From: Eutreptiella sp. 'Long Island Sound 2002'
Taxonomy: Eukaryota > Euglenozoa > Euglenophyceae > Eutreptiales > Eutreptiaceae
Length of the DNA stretch: 64,000 bases
Direction: 5' to 3'
Assembly (NCBI GenBank): GCA_964036045.1
Contig: OZ038379.1
Location: 110,051,268 to 110,115,267, forward strand
Part shown: positions 10,001 through 17,405 of the stretch, one piece after another
Layout: every line of letters starts with the position of its first letter
How positions within the stretch are numbered: position 1 is the first letter of the stretch
The notes under the pieces: model-generated
Database searches by the model: none
Seen by the model: the letters and a program-made list of their open reading frames with translations, nothing else
Told to the model about the DNA's origin: nothing
Made by a program: the position numbers and the translations under genes

Positions 10001-10751
10001 TGCCCGTCACACCCTTGACGCCCTGGGTCTCAGGGCGGTCATTGAGGCTCGGGCGGGAGGGCAACGCTTGGTTCTGGCTTCCGCCAGGGGCCCGGAGCAG
10101 GACGGGGTTGTTGTCATCGGGGAGGTCTTGCGGGACTACGGTTGGGAGCTCCTGGCGCATGGCACGCGCAGCCCCAAGGTGGCGCGGTGGCCCCGGCTGC
10201 TTGAGAGCCTGCCGGAGATGCCCGACGGACGACCGATACTCCGCCCGGTGTCCACGTGGGAGGAGGCGAGGCGCAGCCTCCTCAGTAGTGCCACAGCACG
10301 CACGCTGACAGGGGCTTTGCTCGGGCTCCAGGACGCGTGCTGCGATGTATGGCAGGACCTGTGGTCGCAGTGCTGTGATGGTAGCTGCGTTCCATCGCGG
10401 TCTGTGCTTCCGCAGCGATGCCACGGGTGCGGGGAGACGGTGTCCGTTTGGGTTCATCAGTGTGCCTCCGCCCCGCTGTGCGGGACATGTCAGGAGCATG
10501 CCGACAGGGGGTGGCCTAAGGCGAGGTGGGCACTGCGGCACTCTGGACGGATGTCCTCAAGTGCCTGGACGACTATCCAGGATGGCCTGAAGAGCGTCCG
10601 AGTGGAAGGGGTACGGTGCCCTGGAGCGCCGTCTGCGGCCCTGCCCCTGATGCTGTGGTGGGCGGCTCTGGAGGGCGACTCACGGATACTCTGGTTGTGG
10701 CATCACGGAGGAAATGGTGACGGAGTGGTGGGTGCAGGGGGTGCAGGTTGA
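4077..10751 (+). CDS. LINE ORF2: AP endonuclease - reverse transcriptase - RNase H-like - CCHC polyprotein
   Basis: About 2,224 residues. The endonuclease has SWNVQG at its start, LFQETG (about 42), LGGDFN (about 163), GHRLD (about 217) and GSDHGP (about 241): the expected catalytic series for target nicking. RT shows PKG..NLDEYRPI, motif A FDVSKAFD (about 680), motif B LRQGSA (about 740) and motif C YCDD (about 780) in place of the usual YADD. An RNase H-like fold is suggested by PEAEIIGA and VHVVDAS (about 1425-1450). A C-x2-C-x7-H-x4-C finger (CIFCGG..) follows at about 1630. The last 570 or so residues are unassigned except for a Cys-rich cluster (CHGCG..C..CGTC) near 2120-2150. I saw no convincing restriction-like endonuclease motif. 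The start is arbitrary because no upstream ATG covers the endonuclease. Confidence 0.9.
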   Translation: MSWNVQGSMRGDGVPVTPGMLDGDAVAAGIMKAEGAILGLFQETGLQDPQGVVHSENQWRHHGYHTYPGVDAQAASAAAVRGGLLIALRADVFAAEEVRDIVDIVPGKAMALDVVTAGGTLTVINVHGPGSGGDSWASKASFWADVAMYAAAKSAGGTRAVLLGGDFNVWLESPWHPTTRRFQALWEQCGFRRAGPEREEDRRPTRAGHRLDSFLLNSPLVPWAARERPHLAPGRSPASLGSDHGPVVLDIPLAVAGKERVTRMAYSHAQGRLHAIRPDSPGVREAVAAVLQKACGDQRLQAWLSSDQDTATMGTSEVQAVFDLLYAFRDDVSRVTGVRMPSGVDPQYPHGQAETEASLDQVLSDQQALAWRAHQLWQRDAAAAGLHSQEATALLQHLRRVDPDLSPASVEDLRAALDQQLRQLETRVEELRDVLRSNRRRSIKDYWRGRVPDLQLRWTAIRGAINVVNYAPSGLWSVRVRESEKVLLEASDVIGEVQRYWEALYAKRPVNLPAFERLVRAHIPKGVPEEWRSVQDYTMQDLKDAVRQAVADDKAPGSNRVTAALIAELPEPVQGLLVHAYRAILRGADVPESWHEAIIWLMPKGTATGNLDEYRPIALGQQDMRMLMTPLMRRFTAVLARKGLAADWQFGAMPGSTAAAPVFLAQRRLQRGMEENHVLAFDVSKAFDTAPHGALALLLRHMGVPEELIRLFHTLSCGSLVRIVTAHGPTPSIRLHRGLRQGSAESAVLYLLLLEPLLRSLACKARGDARHAVPPLVQAYCDDLLLIAHSLPQFLEYAAMIARYLTDMGMSLNVSKCAYASTARIHSIMVYLNPGDTAAPWVCLRAKGTVPYLGLRLDPRGMATMKEKHVLRCEALLGWCKNTLGPASVPHEVMAAVVGGIVRYAAPYLSDTAEAVVKLNTAIKAAALQFEKLPKDLSNVAVRSGHGLRLADVQVICRDSVVATVAQLTHHRSMTVRDELRAMLRDMHVQYGVCGQFMVPSASFATHAGNTWVDRVLRAMGTLRVGLLIPSSVYSCAHAHLPQVQWAGRKWVSQSYAFKGRDICILSGPRTDAAVQSLTDPANDLLHARLPCPTPGHWAVQLQECHEDHLHLPHAGVGPHQLDHVWLTGLRDVFRPQLPGPLTHRLIHPVRRKKASKRNRQSAAGDVYVVGGYREEGWDPTNPGLSMPFVPLAALLFLLGDVFEGYQQQDDPASVPLLTPHAGGGISPPPLWVVHGQPAFSRACAAVHKCSEWAIVLLLPAGPIPDPDEHSVPEVVRMSNVPHDPHVAVTSLRGGGAVEQGSVVVYQPSCSATVWGAEYTTALDAIKSVCGCDLAWRPHAVYRPRVVLSPELTASSAASLGKVVQSPHSDVAWLEPHRYCWVPVATKVTSSDASPQGDDATNVAVASHGIPTWTGAIYGTVPEAEIIGAAAYLLHTPPSACTVHVVDASVIGAHLRRTQEALYRGIKGPTSHLVNQHALSWIVEGLRRLPRRVGGPHHWVVRQSSHLAAVPLEAPDSAAARAMAPPVHLVLPKEHAILLVPGDNGELEPRVPSMQALQQVREVEWRSLAARTRAHTPLAGACEAMSLGAMHHGPTHRNMLRARDGRLSTMQVMRRWRQKLTRVAIPAHPCIFCGGPEEDIGHMRLLCARDEEVAGLLCRRVEEFTAELPLTDRAVEFVAWREHGCRWAESLMAGVVPGDLKRLFAAVRAASSRGPAKARLFVEDMVQIGEDVYARRNHRLTQIMQLPMQDRRRAVYAFLRGDTPFCPPAGRILQRPPWNPFAGLPGDLRATFLRAPLHALLVSRSCIEREEALSLFPHWMAAVAQAFDRWIGSWVARDITAFREWSRVVSAQSWAQVRGTKVRHPDGQSDPWLQVYANHPAVGNVVGWPREVLPVLQQPLCGLPVLAVAVVLDVGTLWLCDRQLRRAVPAVTEQRSMAVLVGSEQLARVQGDDAQGQVTEAMFSLPEGDDHVAADARHTLDALGLRAVIEARAGGQRLVLASARGPEQDGVVVIGEVLRDYGWELLAHGTRSPKVARWPRLLESLPEMPDGRPILRPVSTWEEARRSLLSSATARTLTGALLGLQDACCDVWQDLWSQCCDGSCVPSRSVLPQRCHGCGETVSVWVHQCASAPLCGTCQEHADRGWPKARWALRHSGRMSSSAWTTIQDGLKSVRVEGVRCPGAPSAALPLMLWWAALEGDSRILWLWHHGGNGDGVVGAGGAG

Positions 10752-10996
10752 TGGGGAGGGGAATAGTGGGTGCACCAGCTACCATCCCTACGCTGGACGC
10801 AGCGGAGGGAGTGGCGCCTGAGAAGCAGTGCCTACGCGGCCTGATTGTGCGGTACTGGCAGGCGGCGTATGACGGCCAACGCGATGTGACAGGTCGTGCC
10901 GGCCTGATGGTGAGCCGTACTGCCCCCGTGCATGAGGGTCGGACAGGGATGCTTCACCCGCCTGCCCCGGGTCGCCGCATACAACAGTGAGGTATC

Positions 10997-11620
10997 ATGG
11001 GTCGTCCCGACCAGGGTAATAAGGCCCAAACCCCTGTAGGGTATTCCCATGGCACCGGGGTCTCTACTGGCGGCCTGGCTACGGCAGTGTTGGGAGTGGT
11101 TGCTCGGGATACACCGGGGGTGCACGGAGTTGTTTGGGGGTTACAGCGCTGCGGCGCCCCCTGGGAGTGTTACACGGGGTTGCGGGGTCAGCCTGCAGGC
11201 CCCAGGAGCGGCGACGGGGCGAAGATGTGTGCGTGGAAGGTTATGACGGTGGGGTCATCAGGGGGACTGTATGGCGGGCGTCGTGGAGACGGCATGGCAG
11301 CCTGGAAGGAGCGCTCACAGGGGGCACGTGGAGTTCCAGGTGGCGGAGTACTGGAGTCTTGGGGGTCAACGCGGCGGTACTGGGATCCGTACGGTGGGGG
11401 TACGCGGCGGTACTGGGGAGCCGTACAGTGGGGGAGCAGCGGGGAAGTTCCAGATGACGGTGTACTGACATCGTGGGGGTGTACGCGGCGGTACAGGGGA
11501 CCGTATGGTGGGGGTACGCGGCGGTACTGGGGTCCGTACGGTGGGGGAACGCGGCGGTACTGGGGAACCGTACAGTGGGGGAGCACGGGGATGCATGGCG
11601 GTACTGGGGTGTCCCCCTGA
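10997..11620 (+). CDS. Doubtful ORF containing 11-residue repeats
   Basis: A 207-codon ATG-initiated frame whose second half is the minisatellite translated as repeats of RRYWGPYGGGT. Gly/Trp/Tyr-rich repeats can be real (structural or RNA-binding), but any repeat with a unit of 33 bp (11 codons) stays open if a single unit is open, so openness is weak evidence. The first half has no recognisable domain. I lean to non-coding. Confidence 0.15.
   Translation: MGRPDQGNKAQTPVGYSHGTGVSTGGLATAVLGVVARDTPGVHGVVWGLQRCGAPWECYTGLRGQPAGPRSGDGAKMCAWKVMTVGSSGGLYGGRRGDGMAAWKERSQGARGVPGGGVLESWGSTRRYWDPYGGGTRRYWGAVQWGSSGEVPDDGVLTSWGCTRRYRGPYGGGTRRYWGPYGGGTRRYWGTVQWGSTGMHGGTGVSP
11373..11585 (+). repeat. 33-bp minisatellite, five units in two blocks
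   Basis: Units start with GGCGGTAC at 11373, 11406, 11487, 11520 and 11553; within each block the spacing is exactly 33 bp. The two blocks are separated by about 48 bp of unrelated sequence (11439-11486). The unit keeps frame (11 codons). Units differ at a few positions, mostly around the CCGTACGGT core. Confidence 0.85.
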
Positions 11621-12993
11621 CCCCTCTAACAACTCAGGGGGAGCGCAGGGGCATCCCCTGGCCCCGTTAACAAACTAGAGGGACCGTGCCTGCGGGCATG
11701 TACATAGTCTAACCTCTGACCATGGCCTTGTGGTTGCAGTGGTGAGTGTCGTGGCGGCTAGCAGGTGGCGTCGGCGTGGCAACGGCGGTACTGCGCGGCG
11801 TCGTAGTGAAGAGTATGCAGCCGCCTCACCACTGTAACGGCTTACCCTGGGGGGCGCCAGTCCGGTCGGCTAGAGGCGAGGAGGGCAGGGGAGCGGCATG
11901 CTGAGTGGTCCGGGGGGTGACGCGCGGGCCAATGCTATAAGTAGGCTCGCCACGTCGTCGGTGGGGGCCGAACCTGCGGCCTGGCCGCTGCTGTGGCGGA
12001 AGAGGCGCAACCACGGAAGCTGGCCAATCAGTGCAGGTAAGGGTCAAGGGTAGGCGCCAGGGCATTGTATGTGGGCCAGATGAGGTGCACCTGGTAACCA
12101 CGGCCCGGGGCGAGCCTCTGGTGGGTACCCCTACAGGGGGTCGATAACCAAGCTACGGCACCCACCAGCCCGGAACCCAGCCAGCGATATTCACGGGTTG
12201 CGCCACTCCCGTCGCAAAGCGGCCGGCGTCCCCCCCTGTAGACCCTCAAGATATATTATATGTGGGCAAGTGAACGCCTCGAAGCAGACTGGGCGCTGGC
12301 CCCTGACATGGGATGCCAGCATGGTATATATCTGGGGTGTGGGGGCAGCACGGGGCCACGGGGACGTGGAGTTGGTAACGTGTTTCTGTACTATACTAGG
12401 GGACTGGTGCGGTGGGAAGATGGCGTACAATGTGGAGACATGGGGGCGATGAAAGCTGAGGGCCAGGCTAGGCTGGAGCCTCCCAGAAATCCTGGCTATG
12501 CACATACGGGCTATTGCGTGCTGGCAGAGGGATACGTGGAGTCAGGGGTGGTGGGCAGTTTCGAGGACGCGGACGACAATGGATTACGTGGGGTCATGGG
12601 TGTTGGGTGTCACCACAGTGGCGGGGCTACGTGAACGATGGAGGGTCAGCTCTCGCTTCGCCGCATGCGTGCTGCTTTGTTCCTTGGTTGCTGCATTGCA
12701 ACGGACAGAGGTGCCCTTGCTTTCTGCTTGTTGCGATGCTGCTGCGCTGCTTTGCCTTGCCCCCTTGCCCCCGGCGAACAAACGGGCCAGCGTCCGTCGC
12801 CGTTGCTAATGCTAACGCTTTGCAGTTGCCACTGCCCCCAAAGCCTGGTTGCCCGGTATCCCCGGTCCTCTGGGTCCTCCGTCATGCTGTGGGCCACCTC
12901 AGGCAGCCCTGGGACCCACGGGATCGAGCGAGGCAGGAACCACCTGTCGGCGCGAGATGCCCGGTAACTCCAGTAGACGGCATGATAAGTGGT

Positions 12994-13008
12994 TATGACT
13001 ATGACTAT

Positions 13009-13052
<44 letters not shown>

Positions 13053-13065
13053 ATAGATTTATACA

Positions 13066-13107
<42 letters not shown>

Positions 13108-13108
13108 C

Positions 13109-13159
<51 letters not shown>

Positions 13160-13183
13160 CTGTATACATACATACATACATAC

Positions 13184-13219
<36 letters not shown>
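12994..13219. repeat. Compound microsatellite: (TATGAC)n, (TA)n, (AC)n twice, (CATA)n, (TG)n
   Basis: A run of TATGAC units leads into (TA)n to about 13040, then (AC)n at about 13067-13099 and 13118-13150, (CATA)n at about 13166-13184 and (TG)n at about 13197-13219. The AC tracts and the TG tract are complementary and could fold back on each other. ORFs across this block are artefacts. Confidence 0.95.
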
Positions 13220-13373
13220 ACATATTGAGAAGGAGGGTGTGGACTTCCGCTTGAAGGGAGTTGGTACAGGTTGACACGTTTTGCGTTCCGTGTGTGACAA
13301 CCCAAGCCCTCAGTTGAGATGCACGCACCGACTTTCAACCCCAATCGCCTGGATCATGACGTGCACTTCTAGA

Positions 13374-13901
13374 ATGCCACCGAAGACACCAATCTCCGAT
13401 GAAAAGAAGGCCAAGGCAACGGCATATGCTGCAGCCATGGCAGCGGAAGGGCCATTGCTGATGGAATTAATGGGGAGCGTGCCTGGCCCACAAAAGCATA
13501 AGAAGGGGAGCGTTTCCTTTGCCTCGCAAGCCGAGGTATAAACATTCACGCCCGAGGGTGGGCACCAAGTACTAACCTCTGCGCCCATCCCCACATCCAA
13601 ACATGAGTCGCAAAGCGCGACGCCTGACCCAAAGCCTGATCCGAAGCCTAACCCATCCCAGCCGTCAGACCAACCGGTTGCAGCCGAGGCCATACCTGAC
13701 CCAGAAGCAGAGGTGATGGTGGACGACGCGGAAGATGAAGGGATTTCGCAAACACCCCAAAATCTGGACATGCCGGATCTAGTCGAGTTCACCTCCCAAA
13801 CCTCCTCTTCACCAGAGTTCCCCACCCCTTCTACCCCTCTTACTTTGACCCTTACCTCAAGCCAACAAACCTCACAACCTTCTCAATCTTCGACGGCTTA
13901 A
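13374..13901 (+). pseudogene. N-terminal part of the J-like/Ulp1-like gene, interrupted by two TAA stops
   Basis: An ATG at 13374 opens a frame (MPPKTPISDEKKAK...) that runs to TAA at 13539-13541, continues in the same frame through a Pro/Asp-rich linker (repeats of PDPKP) and an acidic and Ser/Thr-rich stretch to TAA at 13899-13901, and then continues, still in frame, into the 13986-15788 protein. One C-to-T change (CAA to TAA) at each site would account for both stops. I therefore read 13374-15788 as one ancestral reading frame of about 805 codons with two nonsense breaks. Introns removing the stops are possible but no clear splice pair was found. Confidence 0.5.
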
Positions 13902-13985
13902 TCGGGGCCGTCTAGTATTGGTGATATAGATCTGTCCCAAGATTGGGATGAGGTAAAGAGACAGATCCACAAGTGCACGGAGAAA

Positions 13986-15788
13986 ATGGAACTCCGTGAC
14001 TGTATCCAAAAATTGGAAACGTGGGTCGCATCCTTAGGGGACTCTCCTTTTCGAAAAAAGGTGCAGGATTTTTTCCTCCAGGAGGCCGAAGAGCGGGGCG
14101 AGCTCACCCAGACAGCAATCTCTTTCCTCTCCTTGCAAAATAAGGCCGATCTTTGGGCCCGAGTGCAGGCACAAGTAGGGTGGGAGGATACCCACGATGC
14201 TTGCCAGCCCGTTTTGGAGCAGCTTGACATGAGCCGTCCGTGGGCTCATGAACTGCTAGGTCTGCCGCGTGGGGCCGATGAGGCGGTCGTTAAAAAACGG
14301 TATCGAAAACTGGTGCTGTGGGCTCAGAGGTTTGACATCAATGTCATTCAAAGAATCAATGGGGCGAAAGACATCCTTTGTGGGGATAGCCAACGGCTGT
14401 ACGAGGCTCAATTGAACGGCCTCGTTGCACCACGGGGGGAAGATTTAGGGGATGACCCTGCTCTTTGGCCGCTTGAACACGTTTGGTGGCCATCAATGGC
14501 CGATGTGGAATCTCCGGAGCCCATGCAAGCTGCTAACCCCGGCACCACTGCGCTGCACGGACCCAGTAGCCCTGAGCCAACTTCAACCTCCCCACCTCCT
14601 CACCCGGAATATATTGATGCCGACGACACCCCATCTCCTGCCGAGGGCCCTGCATCTGGGGTAGATGGCATCAGAGTCCTAGGCATTTTGTTGACAAACC
14701 ATGAAATAACGGAACAATTGGGGGCTGATCGTTGGATCGGAGATAATTTGATTGAAATTCGAGTGCAACTCATGAATCTGCTCCTCCATCGGAAACTCGG
14801 CCTCCAGCGAAGGGTCTGGCCTGTTACCCTTTGGTGGAAAAAGAGCTTGCCACAGAAGGAAAACTGCTTTGCCCTCGATTGGTTTATTTTGGTCTGTGGC
14901 GAGCAGGGGCACTGGTGGGTGGCAGTTTTTCTTCATCTGCTCTCGTCCCCTGAAGTGTGGATTCTGGATTCTCTGTGTCCGGATCCTGCCCAGCGGCAAC
15001 AGCGTGGAACCGTTCTGTGGGACCTCCTTAAGCGGCATTGGCAGGTGCATAACCAGCACCAGCCATGGCCATTCTCTACCGACCCGAACCTTAAGAAATT
15101 TCACTGTGTACATCAGCCAGATGGTCGGTCGTGTGCAGTGTTTGCGTGCTGTGGTGCAGAGTGGGTCGTTTCCCTTGTTTTAGGCGGTAGCGAGGTTGAT
15201 TTGTCACCTCTATCGCTAGAACTAACCGACTTAGACCTTAGGAATATTTTACGTAATTGGCACAGAACAGTACGTCTGCTGCATACGGATGTAGTTCCCG
15301 ATCATCCGCTCTTCCCGGATTCTAGAACACCTTCTTCAGTATCCACAATGCCTGCCCGTCGTGAGGAACAAGTGAAGATGGCAGAAGAGGAAGGTATGAT
15401 ATATCACTGTTGGGCGAGCGTCTCGCCGATGCATGCCAGCAGCAGTCCTCCCATCGTCGCCTACAGTGCCAAAGACGGAGGAGCCAAGAGAGCCGGAAGC
15501 AGGCAACGTGGAAGGTGTGGAGGCAGCATCGGAAGGTATGCTACTGATTTCAAACACCTCAGATGCACGAGGCTGATAGGCTTGGCCGAACAATACAACG
15601 CACATCCCTTGATACAGGTGCGGGGCAAGCGGAGGCAGCGGAGGCAGAAGAAGGAGCGGAAGGAGGAGCAGCGGCAGAAGGAGCACCAGAACCAGCCGGA
15701 GAGGAAGCAAGAGGAGAAGAGACGAAGCAGGAATTGCCAGAAGAACTCCCTGCAGGTTTGCCAGGAATTGCACGACACTACATTGTGA
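13986..15788 (+). CDS. J-domain-like plus Ulp1 (C48)-like cysteine protease protein, no recognised name
   Basis: About 600 residues. At 14229-14400 the pattern HELLGLPRGADEAVVKKRYRKL followed by INGAKDIL matches the spacing of a DnaJ J-domain, but the HPD tripeptide that stimulates Hsp70 is replaced by RFD. The second half has a Ulp1-like triad: HWW (His, 14910-14912), ILDSL (Asp, 14967-14969), then HQPDGRSC with a Gln upstream of the candidate Cys at 15132-15134. Family members cleave SUMO-like modifiers. The C-terminus is Lys/Arg/Glu-rich and probably unreliable: from about 15560 an overlapping frame encodes an acidic tail that is duplicated at 17173-17341. The frame is open upstream to the TAA at 13899. 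The 53-bp satellite begins 30 bp after the stop. It may be a transposon accessory gene; it is not clearly a housekeeping gene. Confidence 0.6.
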   Translation: MELRDCIQKLETWVASLGDSPFRKKVQDFFLQEAEERGELTQTAISFLSLQNKADLWARVQAQVGWEDTHDACQPVLEQLDMSRPWAHELLGLPRGADEAVVKKRYRKLVLWAQRFDINVIQRINGAKDILCGDSQRLYEAQLNGLVAPRGEDLGDDPALWPLEHVWWPSMADVESPEPMQAANPGTTALHGPSSPEPTSTSPPPHPEYIDADDTPSPAEGPASGVDGIRVLGILLTNHEITEQLGADRWIGDNLIEIRVQLMNLLLHRKLGLQRRVWPVTLWWKKSLPQKENCFALDWFILVCGEQGHWWVAVFLHLLSSPEVWILDSLCPDPAQRQQRGTVLWDLLKRHWQVHNQHQPWPFSTDPNLKKFHCVHQPDGRSCAVFACCGAEWVVSLVLGGSEVDLSPLSLELTDLDLRNILRNWHRTVRLLHTDVVPDHPLFPDSRTPSSVSTMPARREEQVKMAEEEGMIYHCWASVSPMHASSSPPIVAYSAKDGGAKRAGSRQRGRCGGSIGRYATDFKHLRCTRLIGLAEQYNAHPLIQVRGKRRQRRQKKERKEEQRQKEHQNQPERKQEEKRRSRNCQKNSLQVCQELHDTTL

Positions 15789-15817
15789 CACTACATTACT
15801 ACCCCTCACCATGGGAG

Positions 15818-16057
15818 CCTATCAAGTTCGTGCATCAGAGGCCCCCAGTAAATCAATAGTCAGGGAGTAGCCTATCAAGTTTGTGCATCAGAGGCCCTTG
15901 GTAAGTCAATAGTCAGGGGGTGGCCTATCAAGTTCGTGCATCAGAGGCCCTTGGTAAATCAATAGTCAGGGGGTAGCCTATCAAGTTCGTGCATCAGAGG
16001 CCCCTGGCAAATCAAAAGTCAGGGGGTAGCCTATCAAGTTCGTGCATCAGAGGCCGC
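15818..16057 (+). repeat. 53-bp satellite, forward array (about 5 units)
   Basis: Units begin with CCTATCAAGTTCGTGCATCA at 15818, 15871, 15924, 15977 and 16030, exactly 53 bp apart. The last unit stops after CAGAGGCC, where the array reverses direction. The unit is related to the coding sequence at about 15558-15590 of the neighbouring gene (see findings). Confidence 0.95.
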
Positions 16058-16097
16058 TGATTTACCCAGGGCCTCTGATGCACGAACTTGATAGGCT
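16029..16097. repeat. Perfect inverted repeat at the satellite turnaround
   Basis: Arms of about 28 bp (16029-16056 and 16070-16097) are exact reverse complements, separated by about 13 bp. This is where the 53-bp satellite changes orientation. The arms can form a stable hairpin or cruciform. Confidence 0.9.
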
Positions 16098-16540
16098 ACC
16101 CACTGACTTTTGATTTACCGGGGGCCTCTGATGCACGAACTTGATAGGCTACCCTCTGTGCATTGATTTACCTGGGGCCTCTGATTCACGAATTTGATAG
16201 GCTACCCCCTGACTATTGATTTGCCAGCGGCCTCTGATGCACGAACTTGATAGGCTACCCCCTGACTATTGATTTGCCAGGGGCCTCTGATGCACGAACT
16301 TGATAGGCCTGCCCGTAACTATTGATTTACCGGGGGCCTCCGATGCACGAACTTGATAGGCTACCCCCTGACTATTGCTTTACCCAGGGCCTCTGATGCA
16401 CGAACTTGATAGGCTACCCCGTGACTATTGATTTACTGGGGGCCTCTGATGCACGAACTTGATAGGCTACCCCCTGACTTTTGATTTATCAAGCGCCTCT
16501 GATGCACGAACTTGATAGGCTACCCCCTGACTATTGGTTT
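16065..16540 (-). repeat. 53-bp satellite, inverted array (about 9 units)
   Basis: The same unit as the preceding array in the opposite orientation; CTTGATAGG recurs every 53 bp from 16087 to about 16511. Units differ by scattered substitutions, mainly in the spacer between the CCTCTGATGCACGAACTTGA core and the ACTATTGATTTAC segment. Confidence 0.95.
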
Positions 16541-16637
16541 ACCCTCTGCGTCGTATACTCCCCGACCCCCGTCCGCCCTCCTCCTCCGCTTGCTGTGCCA
16601 TCACCCATGCAACCCCCTGCCATCTGTTCCTCGTGCT

Positions 16638-16809
16638 GCAGACAAGGCAGCCGAGCTGGAGGCCGAGAAGAAAGCCGCTGCAGACAAGGCAGCCAAGTTG
16701 GAGGCCGAGAAGAAAGCCGCTGCAGACAAGGCAGCCAAGCTGGAGGCCGAGAAGAAAGCCGCTGCAGACGAGGCAGCCAGGCTGGAGGCGGAGAGAGAAG
16801 CTGCTGCAG
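16638..16809 (+). repeat. Four 42-bp tandem repeats forming a 168-bp exon-like coiled-coil segment
   Basis: Units start at 16638, 16680, 16722 and 16764, 42 bp apart, and encode ADKAAKLEAEKKAA-type heptad-like repeats typical of a charged coiled coil. The block is preceded by a pyrimidine-rich stretch ending in GCAG at 16641 and ends in GCAG followed by GTGCTT at 16810. The candidate exon 16642-16809 is exactly 168 bp, so it keeps frame. It sits inside the 53-bp satellite, between its two inverted blocks. The host gene is not identified. Confidence 0.6.
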
Positions 16810-16959
16810 GTGCTTCATCCCTCGGGCGGCACAGGCCATTGCCCAATCAACACACCCCGACGCATCTTAGCCCCTCTCGCACCCGCCATCTGACGAGTCC
16901 CACAGTCACCACCCATTACCACCACCGCGATCCTGGTCAACACATCAACAGTTCCAAAG

Positions 16960-17165
16960 GCACCTCTGATGCACGATCTTGATAGGCTACCCCCTGACTA
17001 TTGACTTACTGGGGACCTCTGATGCACGAACTTGATAGGCTAGCCCCTGACTATTGATTTGCCAGCGGCCTCTGATGCACGAACTTGATAGGCTACCCCC
17101 TGATTATTGATTTACCGGGGGCCTCTGATGCACGAACTTGATAGGCTACCCCCTGACTATTGATT
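16960..17165 (-). repeat. 53-bp satellite, second inverted block (about 4 units)
   Basis: Same orientation and period as 16065-16540, resumed after 420 bp of other sequence that includes the coiled-coil exon. It runs directly into the duplicated acidic-tail segment at 17168. A decayed trace (CATAGGCTACCCCC) also appears near 17351. Confidence 0.9.
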
Positions 17166-17172
17166 TACCGCC

Positions 17173-17341
17173 CCTGATGCGAGACATTGCTAGGCTGGTC
17201 CTTGCAATAGAACGCACATCCTCTGATCCAGGTGCAGCCGAAGCCGAAGTGGAGGAAGCAGCAGAGGAGGGCGAAGAAGGAGCGGAAGCGGAGGGTGAAG
17301 GGGCAGAAGCAGGTTTGCCACTGATTGCACAACACCACTGA
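17173..17341 (+). pseudogene. Duplicated acidic C-terminal exon of the Ulp1-like gene
   Basis: The segment aligns at the nucleotide level with 15562-15785: AACGCACATCC, then GATCCAGGTGC against GATACAGGTGC, then a Glu/Ala-rich stretch, then GGTTTGCCA and a short end (LIAQHH-stop against GIARHY). The copy is shorter and ends in TGA at 17339-17341. Two similar tails thus bracket the satellite and coiled-coil block. It could be a terminal exon of an unseen gene or a leftover of a segmental duplication. Confidence 0.5.
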
Positions 17342-17405
17342 TGATCAACCTCCATAGGCTACCCCCTTTTTACTGATTCACAAAGAGCCTCATAAACGAA
17401 ACCAT

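Larger units (their letters stand above)
1..10751 (+). mobile_element. Non-LTR retrotransposon (LINE), I-group-like layout, 5' truncated by the window
   Basis: Two very long ORFs in one frame encode a zinc-finger ORF1 and an ORF2 with AP endonuclease, RT, RNase H-like domain and CCHC finger. This order is that of APE-type LINEs with RNase H (I group and relatives). The 5' end is not in the window, and no poly(A) tail or target-site duplication was found downstream, so the 3' boundary is uncertain and may lie within 10752-12600. Only one stop codon (4044-4046) interrupts about 3,580 codons, so the copy looks young or selected. Clade assignment would need a tree of RT sequences. Confidence 0.88.
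10752..13373. other. Non-coding stretch after the LINE, with minisatellite and microsatellites
   Basis: GC-rich near the LINE and more mixed after 12600. No ORF here resembles a known family. It holds the 33-bp minisatellite (11373-11585) and simple repeats (12994-13219). A CCAAT followed by TATAAGTA at about 11929-11948 is promoter-like but has no gene behind it. The first 1-2 kb may be the LINE 3' untranslated region; I could not find its end. Confidence 0.5.

Noticed and set aside
12514-12967. A Cys/Leu-rich secreted-looking ORF after the LINE
   Set aside because: No splice or start support, overlapping frames look equally open, and it runs into the microsatellite. Composition alone produces it.
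12989-13274. ORFs made of THTHTH or YIYIYI runs
   Set aside because: These are translations of (AC)n and (TA)n microsatellites.
15818-17165. CRISPR array
   Set aside because: The 53-bp units are directly adjacent with no unique spacers, and the context is eukaryotic.
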